This document shows positions 27,869 through 38,784 of a stretch of 64,000 nt of DNA, one piece after another (within the stretch, counting starts at the first letter, position 1; every line of letters begins with the position of its first letter). The notes beneath the pieces are model-generated. The model saw nothing but the letters and a program-made list of their open reading frames with translations, had not been told where the DNA came from and made no database searches. The position numbers were made by a program, and so were the translations under genes. This DNA is from Herbaspirillum sp. WKF16 (GTDB lineage Bacteria; Pseudomonadota; Gammaproteobacteria; Burkholderiales; Burkholderiaceae_D): the NCBI RefSeq assembly GCF_028993615.1, contig NZ_CP118632.1, positions 1,178,001 to 1,242,000 on the forward strand, given 5' to 3'.

Positions 27869-28603
27869 ATGAGTCCGCAAGAAACACAAGCGCTGCAAGA
27901 TTTTCTCCAACAACTGACGCAGGTGCGCGGCGTCGCCAAGGATGTCCAGGCCGAATCGATGATCGCCGCCGCCGTCGCGCAGCAGCCGGATGCCGCCTAC
28001 CTGCTGGTGCAGCGGGCGCTGTTGATGGAGCAGGCGCTGAAGGCCGCCAATGCCCAGGTCGCATCGCTGCAGAACCAGGTGCAGGCCTTGCAGCCCGCCG
28101 CCGCGCCCACGCCGGGTTTTCTCGACGGCAATGCCTGGGGCCATGCGCCGGCGTCGCCTTCGCCTGTGCGCAGCGCTCCCGGCCTTGCGCCGGTTCCGGC
28201 CTATGCGGCGGCTCCGGTGCAAGCAGCTGCGCAATACCCGGCGGCTGCGGCGCCGTCGTCGGGTTTCCTTGGCGGCGGCATGGGCGGTATGGGCGGCATG
28301 CTGGGTACGGTCGCCGCCACTGCCGCCGGCGTGGCGGGCGGCGCGTTCCTGTACCAGGGAATCGAACACCTGATCAATGGCAACACTGGCAGCAACGGCA
28401 GCGGCTCGGGATCCGCGCATCAGAACGGGTTGAGCGCGCCGGTGGAGAACGTCGAGAACACCACCGTCAACAACTACTACGCCAGCGATGCCGCCAGGAC
28501 GCCGGCTGCGGCCGGCGACGACGCGGCATCGGGCAACGATCTTGCGGATCTCTCCGACATCGATCTCGGCGACAGCGGCGGCTTCGACGATTCCACGGCG
28601 TGA
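27869..28603 (+). CDS. DUF2076 family protein
   Basis: A 244-aa protein matching the DUF2076 layout. Residues 1-75 are a helical domain (SPQETQALQDFLQQL, DAAYLLVQRALLMEQAL). A Pro/Ala-rich linker follows, then a glycine-rich GFLGGGMGGMGGMLGTVAATAAGVAGG segment near 130-157 that may insert in a membrane, and a long acidic tail ending in DLADLSDIDLGDSGG. The function of the family is unknown; membrane or envelope association is suggested. GGAG lies 9 bases before the ATG. It is followed by a shared bidirectional terminator. Confidence 0.88.
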   Translation: MSPQETQALQDFLQQLTQVRGVAKDVQAESMIAAAVAQQPDAAYLLVQRALLMEQALKAANAQVASLQNQVQALQPAAAPTPGFLDGNAWGHAPASPSPVRSAPGLAPVPAYAAAPVQAAAQYPAAAAPSSGFLGGGMGGMGGMLGTVAATAAGVAGGAFLYQGIEHLINGNTGSNGSGSGSAHQNGLSAPVENVENTTVNNYYASDAARTPAAAGDDAASGNDLADLSDIDLGDSGGFDDSTA

Positions 28604-28622
28604 TTGCGCTACATGACCGCTC

Positions 28623-28658
28623 CATGAAAAAAGCCTGCGTCTGCAGGCTTTTTTCATG
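28623..28658. terminator. Bidirectional intrinsic terminator between convergent genes
   Basis: A 16-bp perfect stem (CATGAAAAAAGCCTGC with its complement), 4-base loop and A/T runs on both sides serves the DUF2076 gene on plus and the TonB receptor on minus. Confidence 0.9.
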
Positions 28659-28672
28659 CTGGCCAATGCGTA

Positions 28673-31150
28673 TCAGAACGCATACTTCATCGTCAGCAGG
28701 ACATTGCGCGGATCCCCGTACATCCCGGTGCCGTAGGAGCCCAGTCCGGGCATGTAGGTCTTGTCGAGCAGGTTGTTGATGTGGAGCGTGGCGGAGAGCT
28801 TGCGGCTGAACTCATAGTGCGCCATCAGGCCGACCACGGCATAGGACGGCTGGTCGGCGCGGTAGTAGGGCGCCGACGATTGCTGGAAGTAGGTGTCGCT
28901 TTGCCAGGTGAGGTTACCGCCCACGGTCCAGCGCGACCAGTCGTCCGGCAGGCGGTAGCTGGTGCCGAGCTTGAACAGGTGCTTGGGCTGGTTGGTGTTG
29001 ACCGCGCTGAGCACGGCGTCGGGCTGGGCCGGCGCCGAGGAGGTGCGGAAGGTGTAGCCGGCGAACAGGTTCCAGGCGGGCGTGATGCTGCCGGACAGTT
29101 CCATCTCGACGCCGCGGCTGGTGACGCCCGAGATGGGCACATAGATTTCCTCGCCGGTGGCCGGGTTCACGTCCACGTATTGCGGCGCGTTGTTCTGGCG
29201 GATATGGAACAGGGCCAGGCTGGCGTTGAGCTTGCGATCCAGCAGCTCGGCCTTGATGCCCACTTCGTGGGCGCGGCCGGTCAGCGGCGGCAGGGCGCCG
29301 CCGCCGGCATCCTTGTAATAGGTCTGGGGATTGAAGATGTCGGTCACGCTGGCGTAGGCCGACCATTGCTTGTTGATGTCGTAGACCACCCCGGCATAGG
29401 GCGTGATCTTGCGCTTGACGTGCAGGTCGTTGGCCACGGTGGTGAGGCCGGTGTCCACGGCGGTGGATTTGTCGAGCAGGTCGTACCAGCTGGCGCGCGC
29501 GCCGAGGATGACCGAGAGCGCATCGGTCGGGCGCAGGCGGGTGGCCAGCGAGAGGCCCTTTTCGACGATGCGGATCTTCCAGTCCTCATACTTCTCGGCG
29601 GCGGGGCGCGCGACGTTGCCGTTCCATGCGAAGTAATTGTCGATGGCGGTGAAGGTCGTGTTGTAGTTCTGCGCATCGCGGTTCTGTCGCGAATAGTTCG
29701 CGCCCACGCTCAGGTCGTGCGTGCGGCCCAGCAGCGGGAAGTTGCCGGTGAGCGTGGCGCTGAACGCATCGGTCTGGGCCTGCGACGGATTGGTGCCGGA
29801 CAGCATGCTGATGCCGGCGCCGGTGGCGCGGTCGACCGTGCCGTAGTAGGTGGTGCCGAAGACCGCGTCGCGCCGCTGCGAGAGATGGCTGGCCGCCAGG
29901 TCGATCTTCCAGCCGCCGCCGATATCGTGCTTCAGCGTCGCGAACACGTTGCTGCTGCTGTTGTTCCAATACGCCCAGCGCGCGGCCGGGTTCCATGAAC
30001 GCGGGAAATTGGTGGGCGAACCGTCGCTGTAGAACAGCGGTATGTGGCCGAAGGAGGCGCCGTCGGCGCGCGTTTCCATATAGTCCACACCAAGGCTCAG
30101 CAACGTGTGCGGCGTCAGGTCGGCTTCGACGATGGCATAGGCGTTGCGGGTGTCGCGGCTGTAGTGGTCGGTGAAGGAATCCGAATTCTGCCCGGCCGCC
30201 ACGACGCGGCCGCGCACCGTGCCGGCCTCGTTGATCGGCGTGGAGACGTCCGCCACCAGGCGCCGGCGTCCCCAGGAGCCGGCGCCGGCTTCCACCGAGG
30301 CCGCGAACTCGCGCGCGGGTTTCTTGCGCACCAGGTTCACCACCGCCGACGGGTAGCCCGCGCCCGTCAGCAGGCCGGTGGCGCCGCGCACGATTTCCAC
30401 GCGGTCGTAGATCGCGCTGTCGGCCAGCGAGGTCGTATATTGATTGGCGGCGTCCATGGTATTGGGGATGCCGTCGAACTGGAAATTCTCGATTTGGTAG
30501 CCGCGCGAGTAGAAGGTGAAGCGCTCGCTGTCGTTGCGGCCCACGGTAATGCCGGTAGTCTTTTCCAGCACCTCGGAGACGTTGGTCAGCGCCTGGTCGT
30601 CCATCTGCTGGCGGGTGATGACGGTGACCGACTGCGGCGTTTCACGCAGGGACAGGCCCATTCTGGTGGCGGTGGCGCTGGGGCCGGTGGCGGTGTAGCT
30701 GCCGCTGCCTTCGGTCGCGCTGCCTTCGCCTTGCGCCGTCACGGTGACGGCCGGCAGGGAGGACTGGTCGCGCCGGGCCTGCAATGCGTAGCTGCCATCG
30801 CCGAGCTCCTGCAGCACATAGCCGCTGCCGCCCAGCAGGCGCGCGAATCCGCCCTTCACCGAGTAGTTGCCTTGCAGCCCGGGGCTGGTCTGGCCGGCCA
30901 GCGTTGTCGCATCGAAGGAGAGCCGCACGCCCGACTGCGCGGCGAATTGCACCAGCGCCTCGCCCAGCGACCCCGCCTCGATGCGGTAGCTGCGGCTGGC
31001 CTCGCTGCCGGCGGCGGCGCTTTGCGCCCGGGCCGCCGGCGCGGCAACGGCGACGGCCATGCCGAGCAGCGCGGCATGAATGGCGAGGGTGAGCGGGGAA
31101 AAACGCGGTCTGTTCTGCTGAACCTTCTGGTGCATCGGCTTGCTGGTCAT
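28673..31150 (-). CDS. TonB-dependent siderophore receptor with STN signalling domain (module 1; FhuE-like)
   Basis: An 825-aa outer-membrane transducer. It has a signal peptide (AAPAARAQS), then an STN domain at about 50-115 (YRIEAGSLGEALVQFAAQSG), TonB-box-like SLPAVTVTAQ, a plug (RETPQSVTVITRQQMDDQ near 165) and a 22-strand barrel ending MYGDPRNVLLTMKYAF. The plug and end resemble FhuE/coprogen-type hydroxamate receptors, but the ligand is not proven. The start at 31150 has GAGAAGG upstream; longer frames are spurious. The STN domain signals to the FecR encoded just upstream, which releases the FecI-type sigma. Confidence 0.93.
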   Translation of the reverse strand: MTSKPMHQKVQQNRPRFSPLTLAIHAALLGMAVAVAAPAARAQSAAAGSEASRSYRIEAGSLGEALVQFAAQSGVRLSFDATTLAGQTSPGLQGNYSVKGGFARLLGGSGYVLQELGDGSYALQARRDQSSLPAVTVTAQGEGSATEGSGSYTATGPSATATRMGLSLRETPQSVTVITRQQMDDQALTNVSEVLEKTTGITVGRNDSERFTFYSRGYQIENFQFDGIPNTMDAANQYTTSLADSAIYDRVEIVRGATGLLTGAGYPSAVVNLVRKKPAREFAASVEAGAGSWGRRRLVADVSTPINEAGTVRGRVVAAGQNSDSFTDHYSRDTRNAYAIVEADLTPHTLLSLGVDYMETRADGASFGHIPLFYSDGSPTNFPRSWNPAARWAYWNNSSSNVFATLKHDIGGGWKIDLAASHLSQRRDAVFGTTYYGTVDRATGAGISMLSGTNPSQAQTDAFSATLTGNFPLLGRTHDLSVGANYSRQNRDAQNYNTTFTAIDNYFAWNGNVARPAAEKYEDWKIRIVEKGLSLATRLRPTDALSVILGARASWYDLLDKSTAVDTGLTTVANDLHVKRKITPYAGVVYDINKQWSAYASVTDIFNPQTYYKDAGGGALPPLTGRAHEVGIKAELLDRKLNASLALFHIRQNNAPQYVDVNPATGEEIYVPISGVTSRGVEMELSGSITPAWNLFAGYTFRTSSAPAQPDAVLSAVNTNQPKHLFKLGTSYRLPDDWSRWTVGGNLTWQSDTYFQQSSAPYYRADQPSYAVVGLMAHYEFSRKLSATLHINNLLDKTYMPGLGSYGTGMYGDPRNVLLTMKYAF

Positions 31151-31278
31151 GATCCTTCTCTTCATTTCGTCGCGAATTCGGCCCATCGCTGGCGCCGGCA
31201 GGCGAGGCATTCTTGCCTCTTCAACCGGTACATCGAACGAAACGGAAAAAGGTATCAGCGCCGTGAAGGATTTTTGTG

Positions 31279-32247
31279 TCAGGCCGGCTCCACCGTGAGC
31301 CAGTAGCGGGTGCGCTGCCGGACCCGCACCGGCAGCGTGCGCGCCATCATGGCCAGGCTGGCGTCGATGTCGTCCAGCGGGAACACGCCGGAAATGCGCA
31401 GGCCGGCGATATCCGGATCGCAACGCAGCCAGCCTCGCCGGTAACGCGCCAGCTCGGCGACGAAGCGGCCGACCGGCATGTCTTGCACCGCCAGCATGCC
31501 TTGCTGCCAGGAGGCGAGCGTCGGCGCGGCCTTGCCGACTGACTGTCGCAGGCCGTCGGCGCCGAACCGGGCCTGCTGTCCGGCGTCCAGACGGGTGGCG
31601 TCGATGCCGCCGTGCGGTTGCACTTCCACCGCATGCTCGAAGACGGCGACCAGGGTGTCATCGTCATCCAGGCGCACGCTGAAGCGCGTGCCCAGGGCGC
31701 GGATGTTTGCCTGCGGGGTTTGCACGATGAATGGGCGGTAGACCGGCGCATGCTCGCGGGCCGTCGTCACCAGGATTTCCCCGGCCACGAGGTGGAGGCG
31801 GCGCTCGCCGGCGGAAAATGCGACCTTCACGGCGCTGCCGGTATTGAGCGCAAGCTGCGATCCATCGGGCAGCGCGACGGTCTTGCGCTCGCCGGTGGCG
31901 GTGCTGAAATCGGCGCTCCAGCTATCCCAGGGCAACTGGCGCCATCCGGCCCACACCACGGGCGCGGCCAGCATGGTCAGTCCCAGCCGGCGCAGCGCGC
32001 GGCGGCGATCCTGGCGGCCCAGCGTGTCGAGCACATCGTGGCCCGCACGGGCAGGCAGCCGGCCGAAGGCATGCAGCACGCTTTGCGCGCGCGCCCAGGC
32101 CGCGGCGTGGGAGGCGCTGCGCGCCTGCCACTGCTCCAGCAGCAACTGCTCGGCGGCCGTCCAGCTGCCCGACTGCATGCGCACCAGCCAGTCGGCGGCT
32201 TCCGTCAGCAAGATGGTGTCGGGTTGGTTGGATTCGCTTGCCATCAT
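31279..32247 (-). CDS. FecR-family anti-sigma regulator (module 1)
   Basis: A 322-aa inner-membrane sigma regulator. The N-terminal cytoplasmic part (EAADWLVRMQSG, ARSASHAAAWARAQSV) binds the sigma factor. One membrane helix lies near residue 95 (LGLTMLAAPVVWAGW), and the periplasmic FecR domain has TGERKTVALPDGSQLALNTGS and FIVQTPQANIRALGTRFSV. Two adjacent ATGs are possible. It starts 4 bases after the sigma gene, so the two are coupled, and it precedes the receptor. Confidence 0.92.
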   Translation of the reverse strand: MMASESNQPDTILLTEAADWLVRMQSGSWTAAEQLLLEQWQARSASHAAAWARAQSVLHAFGRLPARAGHDVLDTLGRQDRRRALRRLGLTMLAAPVVWAGWRQLPWDSWSADFSTATGERKTVALPDGSQLALNTGSAVKVAFSAGERRLHLVAGEILVTTAREHAPVYRPFIVQTPQANIRALGTRFSVRLDDDDTLVAVFEHAVEVQPHGGIDATRLDAGQQARFGADGLRQSVGKAAPTLASWQQGMLAVQDMPVGRFVAELARYRRGWLRCDPDIAGLRISGVFPLDDIDASLAMMARTLPVRVRQRTRYWLTVEPA

Positions 32248-32251
32248 GCAA

Positions 32252-32755
32252 TCACAAGGTCTGCATGCAGGCCACGAACGCATCCCGCATGTGGCGCTTG
32301 ACGGTGATCAGGCTCACGCCGGTGGCCTCGGCGACCTGCTGGTAGGTCAGGCCCTCCAGCTGGGCCATGAGAAAGATCCTGCGGGTCTTGGCGCCCAGCT
32401 TGAACAGCATGGCGTCGCAGACCGCGATCGCTTCCTGGATCAGCAGGCGGGTTTCCTCGGAGGGCACCTGCGGCTGCGGCAGGTGCGCGATCGATTCGAG
32501 ATAAGCCCGCTCGATCTCGCGCCGGCGCCAGTGGTCGATCACCACCTTCTTCGCCACGTCGGTCAGGAAGGCGCGCGGCTCGTCGCCCAGCGACAGCAGG
32601 CGCTGGCTGTTCATCACGCGCAGGAAGGTGTCGTGGGCGAGGTCGGCGGCATCGAAGGAGTTGCCGAGCTTCTTGCGCAGCCATGCGTGCAGCCAACCGT
32701 GATAGGCGCAATACAGCGACTCGATTCTTTCCTGTGCGGCAAGCGTGGCGGACAT
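32252..32755 (-). CDS. ECF sigma factor, FecI type (module 1)
   Basis: A 167-aa iron-starvation sigma factor. Region 2 (about 12-80) includes DAADLAHDTFLRVM and HWRRREIERAY, and region 4 (about 110-160) includes LEGLTYQQVAEATGVSLITVKRHM. GGGAGGG precedes the ATG by 4 bases. A Fur-box-like palindrome lies 25-45 bp upstream. The expected logic is Fur derepression in low iron, then activation by ligand-loaded receptor through FecR. Confidence 0.93.
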   Translation of the reverse strand: MSATLAAQERIESLYCAYHGWLHAWLRKKLGNSFDAADLAHDTFLRVMNSQRLLSLGDEPRAFLTDVAKKVVIDHWRRREIERAYLESIAHLPQPQVPSEETRLLIQEAIAVCDAMLFKLGAKTRRIFLMAQLEGLTYQQVAEATGVSLITVKRHMRDAFVACMQTL

Positions 32756-32778
32756 GCGCCCTCCCTTTGGGCGATAGA

Positions 32779-32799
32779 ATATTAATAAGAATTATTCTC
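32779..32799 (-). promoter_or_regulatory. Fur-box-like operator for module 1
   Basis: The core AATAA-GAA-TTATT at 32782-32794 is a perfect palindrome inside TATTAATAAGAATTATTCTC. Its spacing matches the Fur core AATGA-N3-TCATT. Confidence 0.65.
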
Positions 32800-33021
32800 A
32801 TCAAAATACCCGATGGCGCATTTTTTTGCAAATGCGCCCGCGCCCCGAAGCGCGGCGGCAGGCCTTCCGGTTGCCGCGCGGCATCGATGCAAAACATTCA
32901 TCATCGGCAAACGAAGGGTTTTTCCCTCCTGATAGGCGGATGGATCATGTCGTCGTCTGATTAACATCCTGATGCGAGCAGGCTCACCGCCTGCATGACT
33001 GAAGACAGACGAAATGGATAT

Positions 33022-34569
33022 ATGAAAAATATGCGAATTGGCCCGCGCCTGGCGCTTGGATTTTCGGCAGTGCTGGTTCTCTTGCTGCTGATGACGGTGA
33101 TCGGCGTCTGGCGCCTGCAGGATATCGGCGGGCGCACCTCGGACATGATTGCAGGCGACCTGGTGAAGGAGCGGCTGGCCGTCGAGTGGGCCGGGAACAT
33201 CGAGGCCAACGGCATTCGCACGGTGGCGCTCGTCAAGTCGCCGGTAGCGGCCGACCAGCAATACTTCAAGGAGCAGCTCGACGCCACGGTGTCGGGCACC
33301 AGCGCCTTGCAGAAGAAGCTCGACGAGATGATCGGATCGGAAGAAGGGCGCCAGCTCTTCAACGCCGTGCTCGCGCAACGCAAGGTCTACAGCGCCGCGC
33401 GCGACGAGGTCTTCAGCCAGAAAAAAGCCGGCGACGAGCAGGCCGCGCTGGCCGGACTGGAGTCGAAGCTGCTCCCGGCGATGAAGGAGTACACGGCGCG
33501 CGTCAAGGCCCTGGTCGCCTACCAGCAGCGCCTGATCAACAACAGCGCGACGATCGTCGATGACCAGTATCGCTCGGGGCGCGTCATCCTGATCGCAGTG
33601 GGCGCCCTGGCGCTGCTCCTGGGGATCGTCATTTCGTGGCGTCTTTCCGAGGGCATTACCCGTCCCCTGTCGCATGCCGTGCAAGCCACCGCCGCGGTGG
33701 CCGCCGGCAATCTGGCCACGCGCGTGGTGGTTGATCGGGAAGATGAAATCGGGCAGCTGCTGACCGGCTTGCAGGGCATGACCCAGAACCTGCGCAATAC
33801 GGTGCGCGAGGTGCTGACGGGATCGGAAACGATTGCAACGGCGTCGACCGAGATTGCCAGCGGCAACCTCGATCTCTCCTCCCGCACCGAGGAGCAGGCG
33901 AGTTCGCTGGAAGAGACCGCCTCCGCGCTCGAGCAGCTGACATCGACCGTGCAGCAGAATGCCGAGAACGCCCGGGTCGCCAACCAGCTGGCGGCATCCG
34001 CGTCCGGCGTGGCGGTGGACGGCGGCGCGGTGGTGGGGCAGGTGGTCGATACCATGCAGGCCATCAGCGCCTCGTCCAATCGCATTGTCGACATCATCGG
34101 CGTCATCGACGGCATCGCTTTCCAGACCAACATCCTCGCGCTCAACGCCGCGGTGGAGGCGGCCCGCGCCGGCGAACAGGGGCGCGGCTTCGCGGTGGTC
34201 GCCTCCGAAGTGCGCAGCCTGGCGCAGCGCTCCGCTTCCGCCGCCAAGGAAATCAAGACGCTCATCGACGATTCGGTCAACCAGGTGGCATCCGGCAGCA
34301 AGCTGGTGGAGCAGGCCGGAAGAACCATGACGGAGGTGGTCAGCAGCGTCAAGCGCGTGAGCGATCTGGTGGCCGAGATCAGTGCCGCGACCCAGGAGCA
34401 GAGCACCGGCATCAACGAAGTGAACCGCGCCGTGACCCAGATGGACCAGGTCACGCAGCAGAACGCCGCACTGGTGGAGGAAGCCGCCGCGGCTGCCGAC
34501 GCCCTGCAAGGCCAGGCAACGCACCTGAAGCAACTGGTCAGCACGTTCACGCTGGACGACGGTCGTTGA
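33022..34569 (+). CDS. Methyl-accepting chemotaxis protein
   Basis: A 515-aa chemoreceptor beginning MKNMRIGPRLALGFSAVL. It has a first membrane helix near 10-30, a periplasmic four-helix-bundle sensor with KSP(V)AADQQYFKEQLD near residue 70, a second helix near 190-210 and a HAMP domain (ITRPLSHAVQATAAVAAGNL). The signalling tip [20 protein letters not shown] lies near 370. There is no C-terminal NWETF tether. The ATG at 33022 fits the family's usual beginning better than the ATG nine codons upstream. It is divergent from iron module 1. Confidence 0.92.
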   Translation: MKNMRIGPRLALGFSAVLVLLLLMTVIGVWRLQDIGGRTSDMIAGDLVKERLAVEWAGNIEANGIRTVALVKSPVAADQQYFKEQLDATVSGTSALQKKLDEMIGSEEGRQLFNAVLAQRKVYSAARDEVFSQKKAGDEQAALAGLESKLLPAMKEYTARVKALVAYQQRLINNSATIVDDQYRSGRVILIAVGALALLLGIVISWRLSEGITRPLSHAVQATAAVAAGNLATRVVVDREDEIGQLLTGLQGMTQNLRNTVREVLTGSETIATASTEIASGNLDLSSRTEEQASSLEETASALEQLTSTVQQNAENARVANQLAASASGVAVDGGAVVGQVVDTMQAISASSNRIVDIIGVIDGIAFQTNILALNAAVEAARAGEQGRGFAVVASEVRSLAQRSASAAKEIKTLIDDSVNQVASGSKLVEQAGRTMTEVVSSVKRVSDLVAEISAATQEQSTGINEVNRAVTQMDQVTQQNAALVEEAAAAADALQGQATHLKQLVSTFTLDDGR

Positions 34570-34603
34570 TGGCGGCGATAGTCGCCGACGCCGACCCAAA
34601 AAT

Positions 34604-34629
34604 AGCCCGAGCTGATCGGGCTTTTTTTG
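34604..34629 (+). terminator. Intrinsic terminator
   Basis: AGCCCGA and its complement around loop GCTGA are followed by seven T; an A run lies ahead of the stem. It is 35 bases past the chemoreceptor stop. Confidence 0.85.
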
Positions 34630-34874
34630 TGTGGCCGGTCGCATCCGCTTGCGGCATCTCCATGCTTGATGCGTCGAGAGGGATTTCGTAGTCGAGCAAG
34701 TTTATTGACGTATTTTATTTTTTCGCGCATCCTGAGCGCAAATAGCCAAACGGCAACATTCTGAGCAAGCGCTCAGTCAGCGGTCTCAACTTTCAGCCCC
34801 TAGCAAATAGAAGCATCGATACCCGGCGCGCCAGCGCCGGCATCGCGTGATCAACTCCTCGTCATGGGGCCTCT

Positions 34875-35145
34875 ATGCTTAATGCTGTTGCCGTTCCGTC
34901 GACGGCAATTCCAGAAGTTGCTCTCTTCGCGTCATGGGCCATCGGCCACGGCGTGGGGAAAACCGGGTCCGGCCCGGCGGCGTGCGTGGCGTGTGCGGCG
35001 CGCCGGCGATCGGGCAAGCGGGCGCGTCGCTCGTCCCTCAGCCCTCATCCCAAGACAGTCTTCCTTGCGCTGTTCATCTTCGCGCCCGGCTTCGCCGGCG
35101 GGCCGCAGTCCTTCTCCAACCTGAACGCCAGACGCATGCGCCTGG
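34875..35145 (+). pseudogene. Decayed N-terminal relic of an aspT-like antiporter gene
   Basis: The frame opened by the ATG at 34875 encodes PEVALFASWAIGHGVGK. The intact aspT downstream has PEIALFLSLAAGYYIGK at the same place. After a basic, unrelated-looking middle it encodes ALFIFAPGFAGGPQSF, where aspT has ALFIYAVGYESGPQFF. Both blocks are in the same frame and order, but the sequence between them is shortened and scrambled. Everything after about residue 90 is lost, and the frame stops at 35210. Many differences at DNA level point to an old divergent paralogue rather than a fresh duplication. The rest of 34630-35222 holds only the intact aspT promoter. Confidence 0.7.
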
Positions 35146-35222
35146 ACGCCGTGCATGCGCCATCGCCGCTTGCCTCGGGCAACGACGGATCAACATTTTC
35201 CTTGTACTGAAAGGTGGTAATC

Positions 35223-36911
35223 ATGCAATGGCTACACCAGTTGTTCGCCCGATCTCCGGAGATTGCGCTGTTCCTGTCGCTGGCGGCCGGCTACTACATC
35301 GGCAAGATCCAGTTCGGAAAATTCCAGCTCGGCGGTGTCGCGGGTTCGCTGCTGGTGGCCGTGCTGGTGAGCCAGGTGGGCGTGAGCGTCGATCCCGGCG
35401 TCAAGTCGGTGCTTTTTGCGCTCTTCATTTATGCCGTCGGCTATGAGAGCGGCCCCCAGTTCTTCAATTCCCTGGGCAAGCAATCCATCCGCGAAATCAT
35501 CCTTGCCGCTGTGCTCGCCGCCAGCGGGCTGGCGACGGTGGTCGTCATGGCAAAGCTGTTCGGCCTCGACAAGGGGCTGGCCGCAGGCGTTGCCGCAGGC
35601 GGCCTGACCCAGTCCGCCATCATCGGCACGGCGGGCGATGCCATCACCAAGCTCGGGCTGGCAGCCGATGAGGTCAAGCGCCTGCAGGGCAATGTCGCCG
35701 TCGGCTATGCGGTGACCTATGTCTTCGGCTCGTTCGGCGCCATCCTGGTGTGCGTCAACCTGCTGCCCCGGCTGATGGGACGCAGCATCAAGGAAGACGC
35801 CGTGCGCGCCGAGGCGGCCATGCAGCAGGGCGTGCAAGTCCTGGCGCCCGGCCAGCAGGCCGCCGCGCCGGAGCTGGTCGGCCGCATCTACCAGCTCGGC
35901 GACCATGCCGATCTCACCATCGGCCAGCTGGAGCGGGAGCATGCGGCCCACGGCATCACCATCGAGCGCGTCAAGCGCGGCGGCAAGATCATCGAAGTCG
36001 CCCCCGAGTTGCCGCTGCAAGCCGGCGACATCGTGCTGGCCGTCGGCCGCCGCCAGGCGATGGTCGATGTGGTGCCGGTGTTCAGCAAGGAGCTGTATGG
36101 CGTCGAGGGCATGGAGCTGACGATGGAGCGCCGCGACGTCGTGCTGTCCAACAAGGAGTATCACAACCGCACGGTCGGCGACATTCGCGCCAACACGAGC
36201 CTGCAGGTGCGCCATGGCATTTATGTCGTGCAGCTGGTGCGCATGGGGAAGGTCTTGCCGTTGCAGGAGAAGACGGTGGTCCAGGTCGGCGACGTGGTCT
36301 CCGTCTTCGGTTCGGAGCAGGACGTCAAGCGCGTCTCTTCGCTGATCGGCTACGTGATCGTGCCCAGCGCCAAGACCGACTTCGTCTATCTCGGCGCCGG
36401 CCTGGTGGTGGGCTTGCTGGTCGGCCTGCTGACTGCGCGCATCGGCGCCATCCCGCTGACGCTGGGCAGCGGCGGCGGCGCCTTGCTGTCGGGCCTGCTG
36501 TTCGGCTGGCTGCGCGCCAAGCGCCAGACCTTCGGCGCCATGCCCGGCGGCGCCGTGCAGATCCTGAAGGATCTCGGACTGGCCGGCTTCGTGGTGGTGG
36601 TCGGCCTGTCGTCCGGTCTGCAGGCGGTGCAGACCGTGAGGGAGCAAGGCCTGACCCTGTTCGGGGTCGGCGTGGTGGTGACCGTGCTGCCGCTGCTGCT
36701 CACCATGCTGTTCGGCCGCTACATCCTGCGCTACGACAACACGGCCGTGTTCGCCGGCGCGCTGACCGGCTCGCGCAGCGCCAACCCGGCCTTCGGCGAA
36801 GTGCTCGACAAGGCCGAGAACTCGATTCCCACCGTTCCCTTCGCCATCACCTATGCCCTGGCCAATGTCTTCCTGACCTTGCTGGGGCCGCTGATCGTGG
36901 CGCTGGTCTAA
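35223..36911 (+). CDS. aspT: Aspartate:alanine antiporter AspT
   Basis: A 562-aa inner-membrane antiporter of the AAE family that exchanges L-aspartate in for L-alanine out. Two half-domains of about five helices (1-180 and 385-562) flank a cytoplasmic region with two TrkA-C/RCK-C modules (about 220-293 and 300-372). The repeated family signature appears as FALFIYAVGYESGPQFF near 65 and as GALTGSRSANPAFGEVLD near 515. AAGGTGG sits 6 bases before the ATG; a GTG nine bases upstream is less likely. aspD follows 77 bp later with its own strong ribosome site. Together they convert aspartate to alanine and CO2, consuming a cytoplasmic proton and giving net charge movement. Confidence 0.94.
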   Translation: MQWLHQLFARSPEIALFLSLAAGYYIGKIQFGKFQLGGVAGSLLVAVLVSQVGVSVDPGVKSVLFALFIYAVGYESGPQFFNSLGKQSIREIILAAVLAASGLATVVVMAKLFGLDKGLAAGVAAGGLTQSAIIGTAGDAITKLGLAADEVKRLQGNVAVGYAVTYVFGSFGAILVCVNLLPRLMGRSIKEDAVRAEAAMQQGVQVLAPGQQAAAPELVGRIYQLGDHADLTIGQLEREHAAHGITIERVKRGGKIIEVAPELPLQAGDIVLAVGRRQAMVDVVPVFSKELYGVEGMELTMERRDVVLSNKEYHNRTVGDIRANTSLQVRHGIYVVQLVRMGKVLPLQEKTVVQVGDVVSVFGSEQDVKRVSSLIGYVIVPSAKTDFVYLGAGLVVGLLVGLLTARIGAIPLTLGSGGGALLSGLLFGWLRAKRQTFGAMPGGAVQILKDLGLAGFVVVVGLSSGLQAVQTVREQGLTLFGVGVVVTVLPLLLTMLFGRYILRYDNTAVFAGALTGSRSANPAFGEVLDKAENSIPTVPFAITYALANVFLTLLGPLIVALV

Positions 36912-36976
36912 CGGCCGGGCGCGTGCGGTTCAACCTGGATTTCTTCGCCGCTGGCACAGGGCATTGTTTTCAATAA

Positions 36977-38644
<1,668 letters not shown>

Positions 38645-38784
38645 CCGCCGAGGGACTGCGCGCCAGGCCTGGGTCCGGTATGCAAACGGATCCCCGGCCG
38701 GCGGCAGAAGACGCTATAGTTGGCGTGGGCCAATCAGGCTTGATCCGACGATAGTTCATCCGCATTTCACAACTGGAGCGGCCG

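Noticed and set aside
34630..34874. Small gene or mobile element in the gap before the aspT relic
   Set aside because: No ribosome-site-backed frame, no terminal inverted repeats and no transposase fragment are visible.
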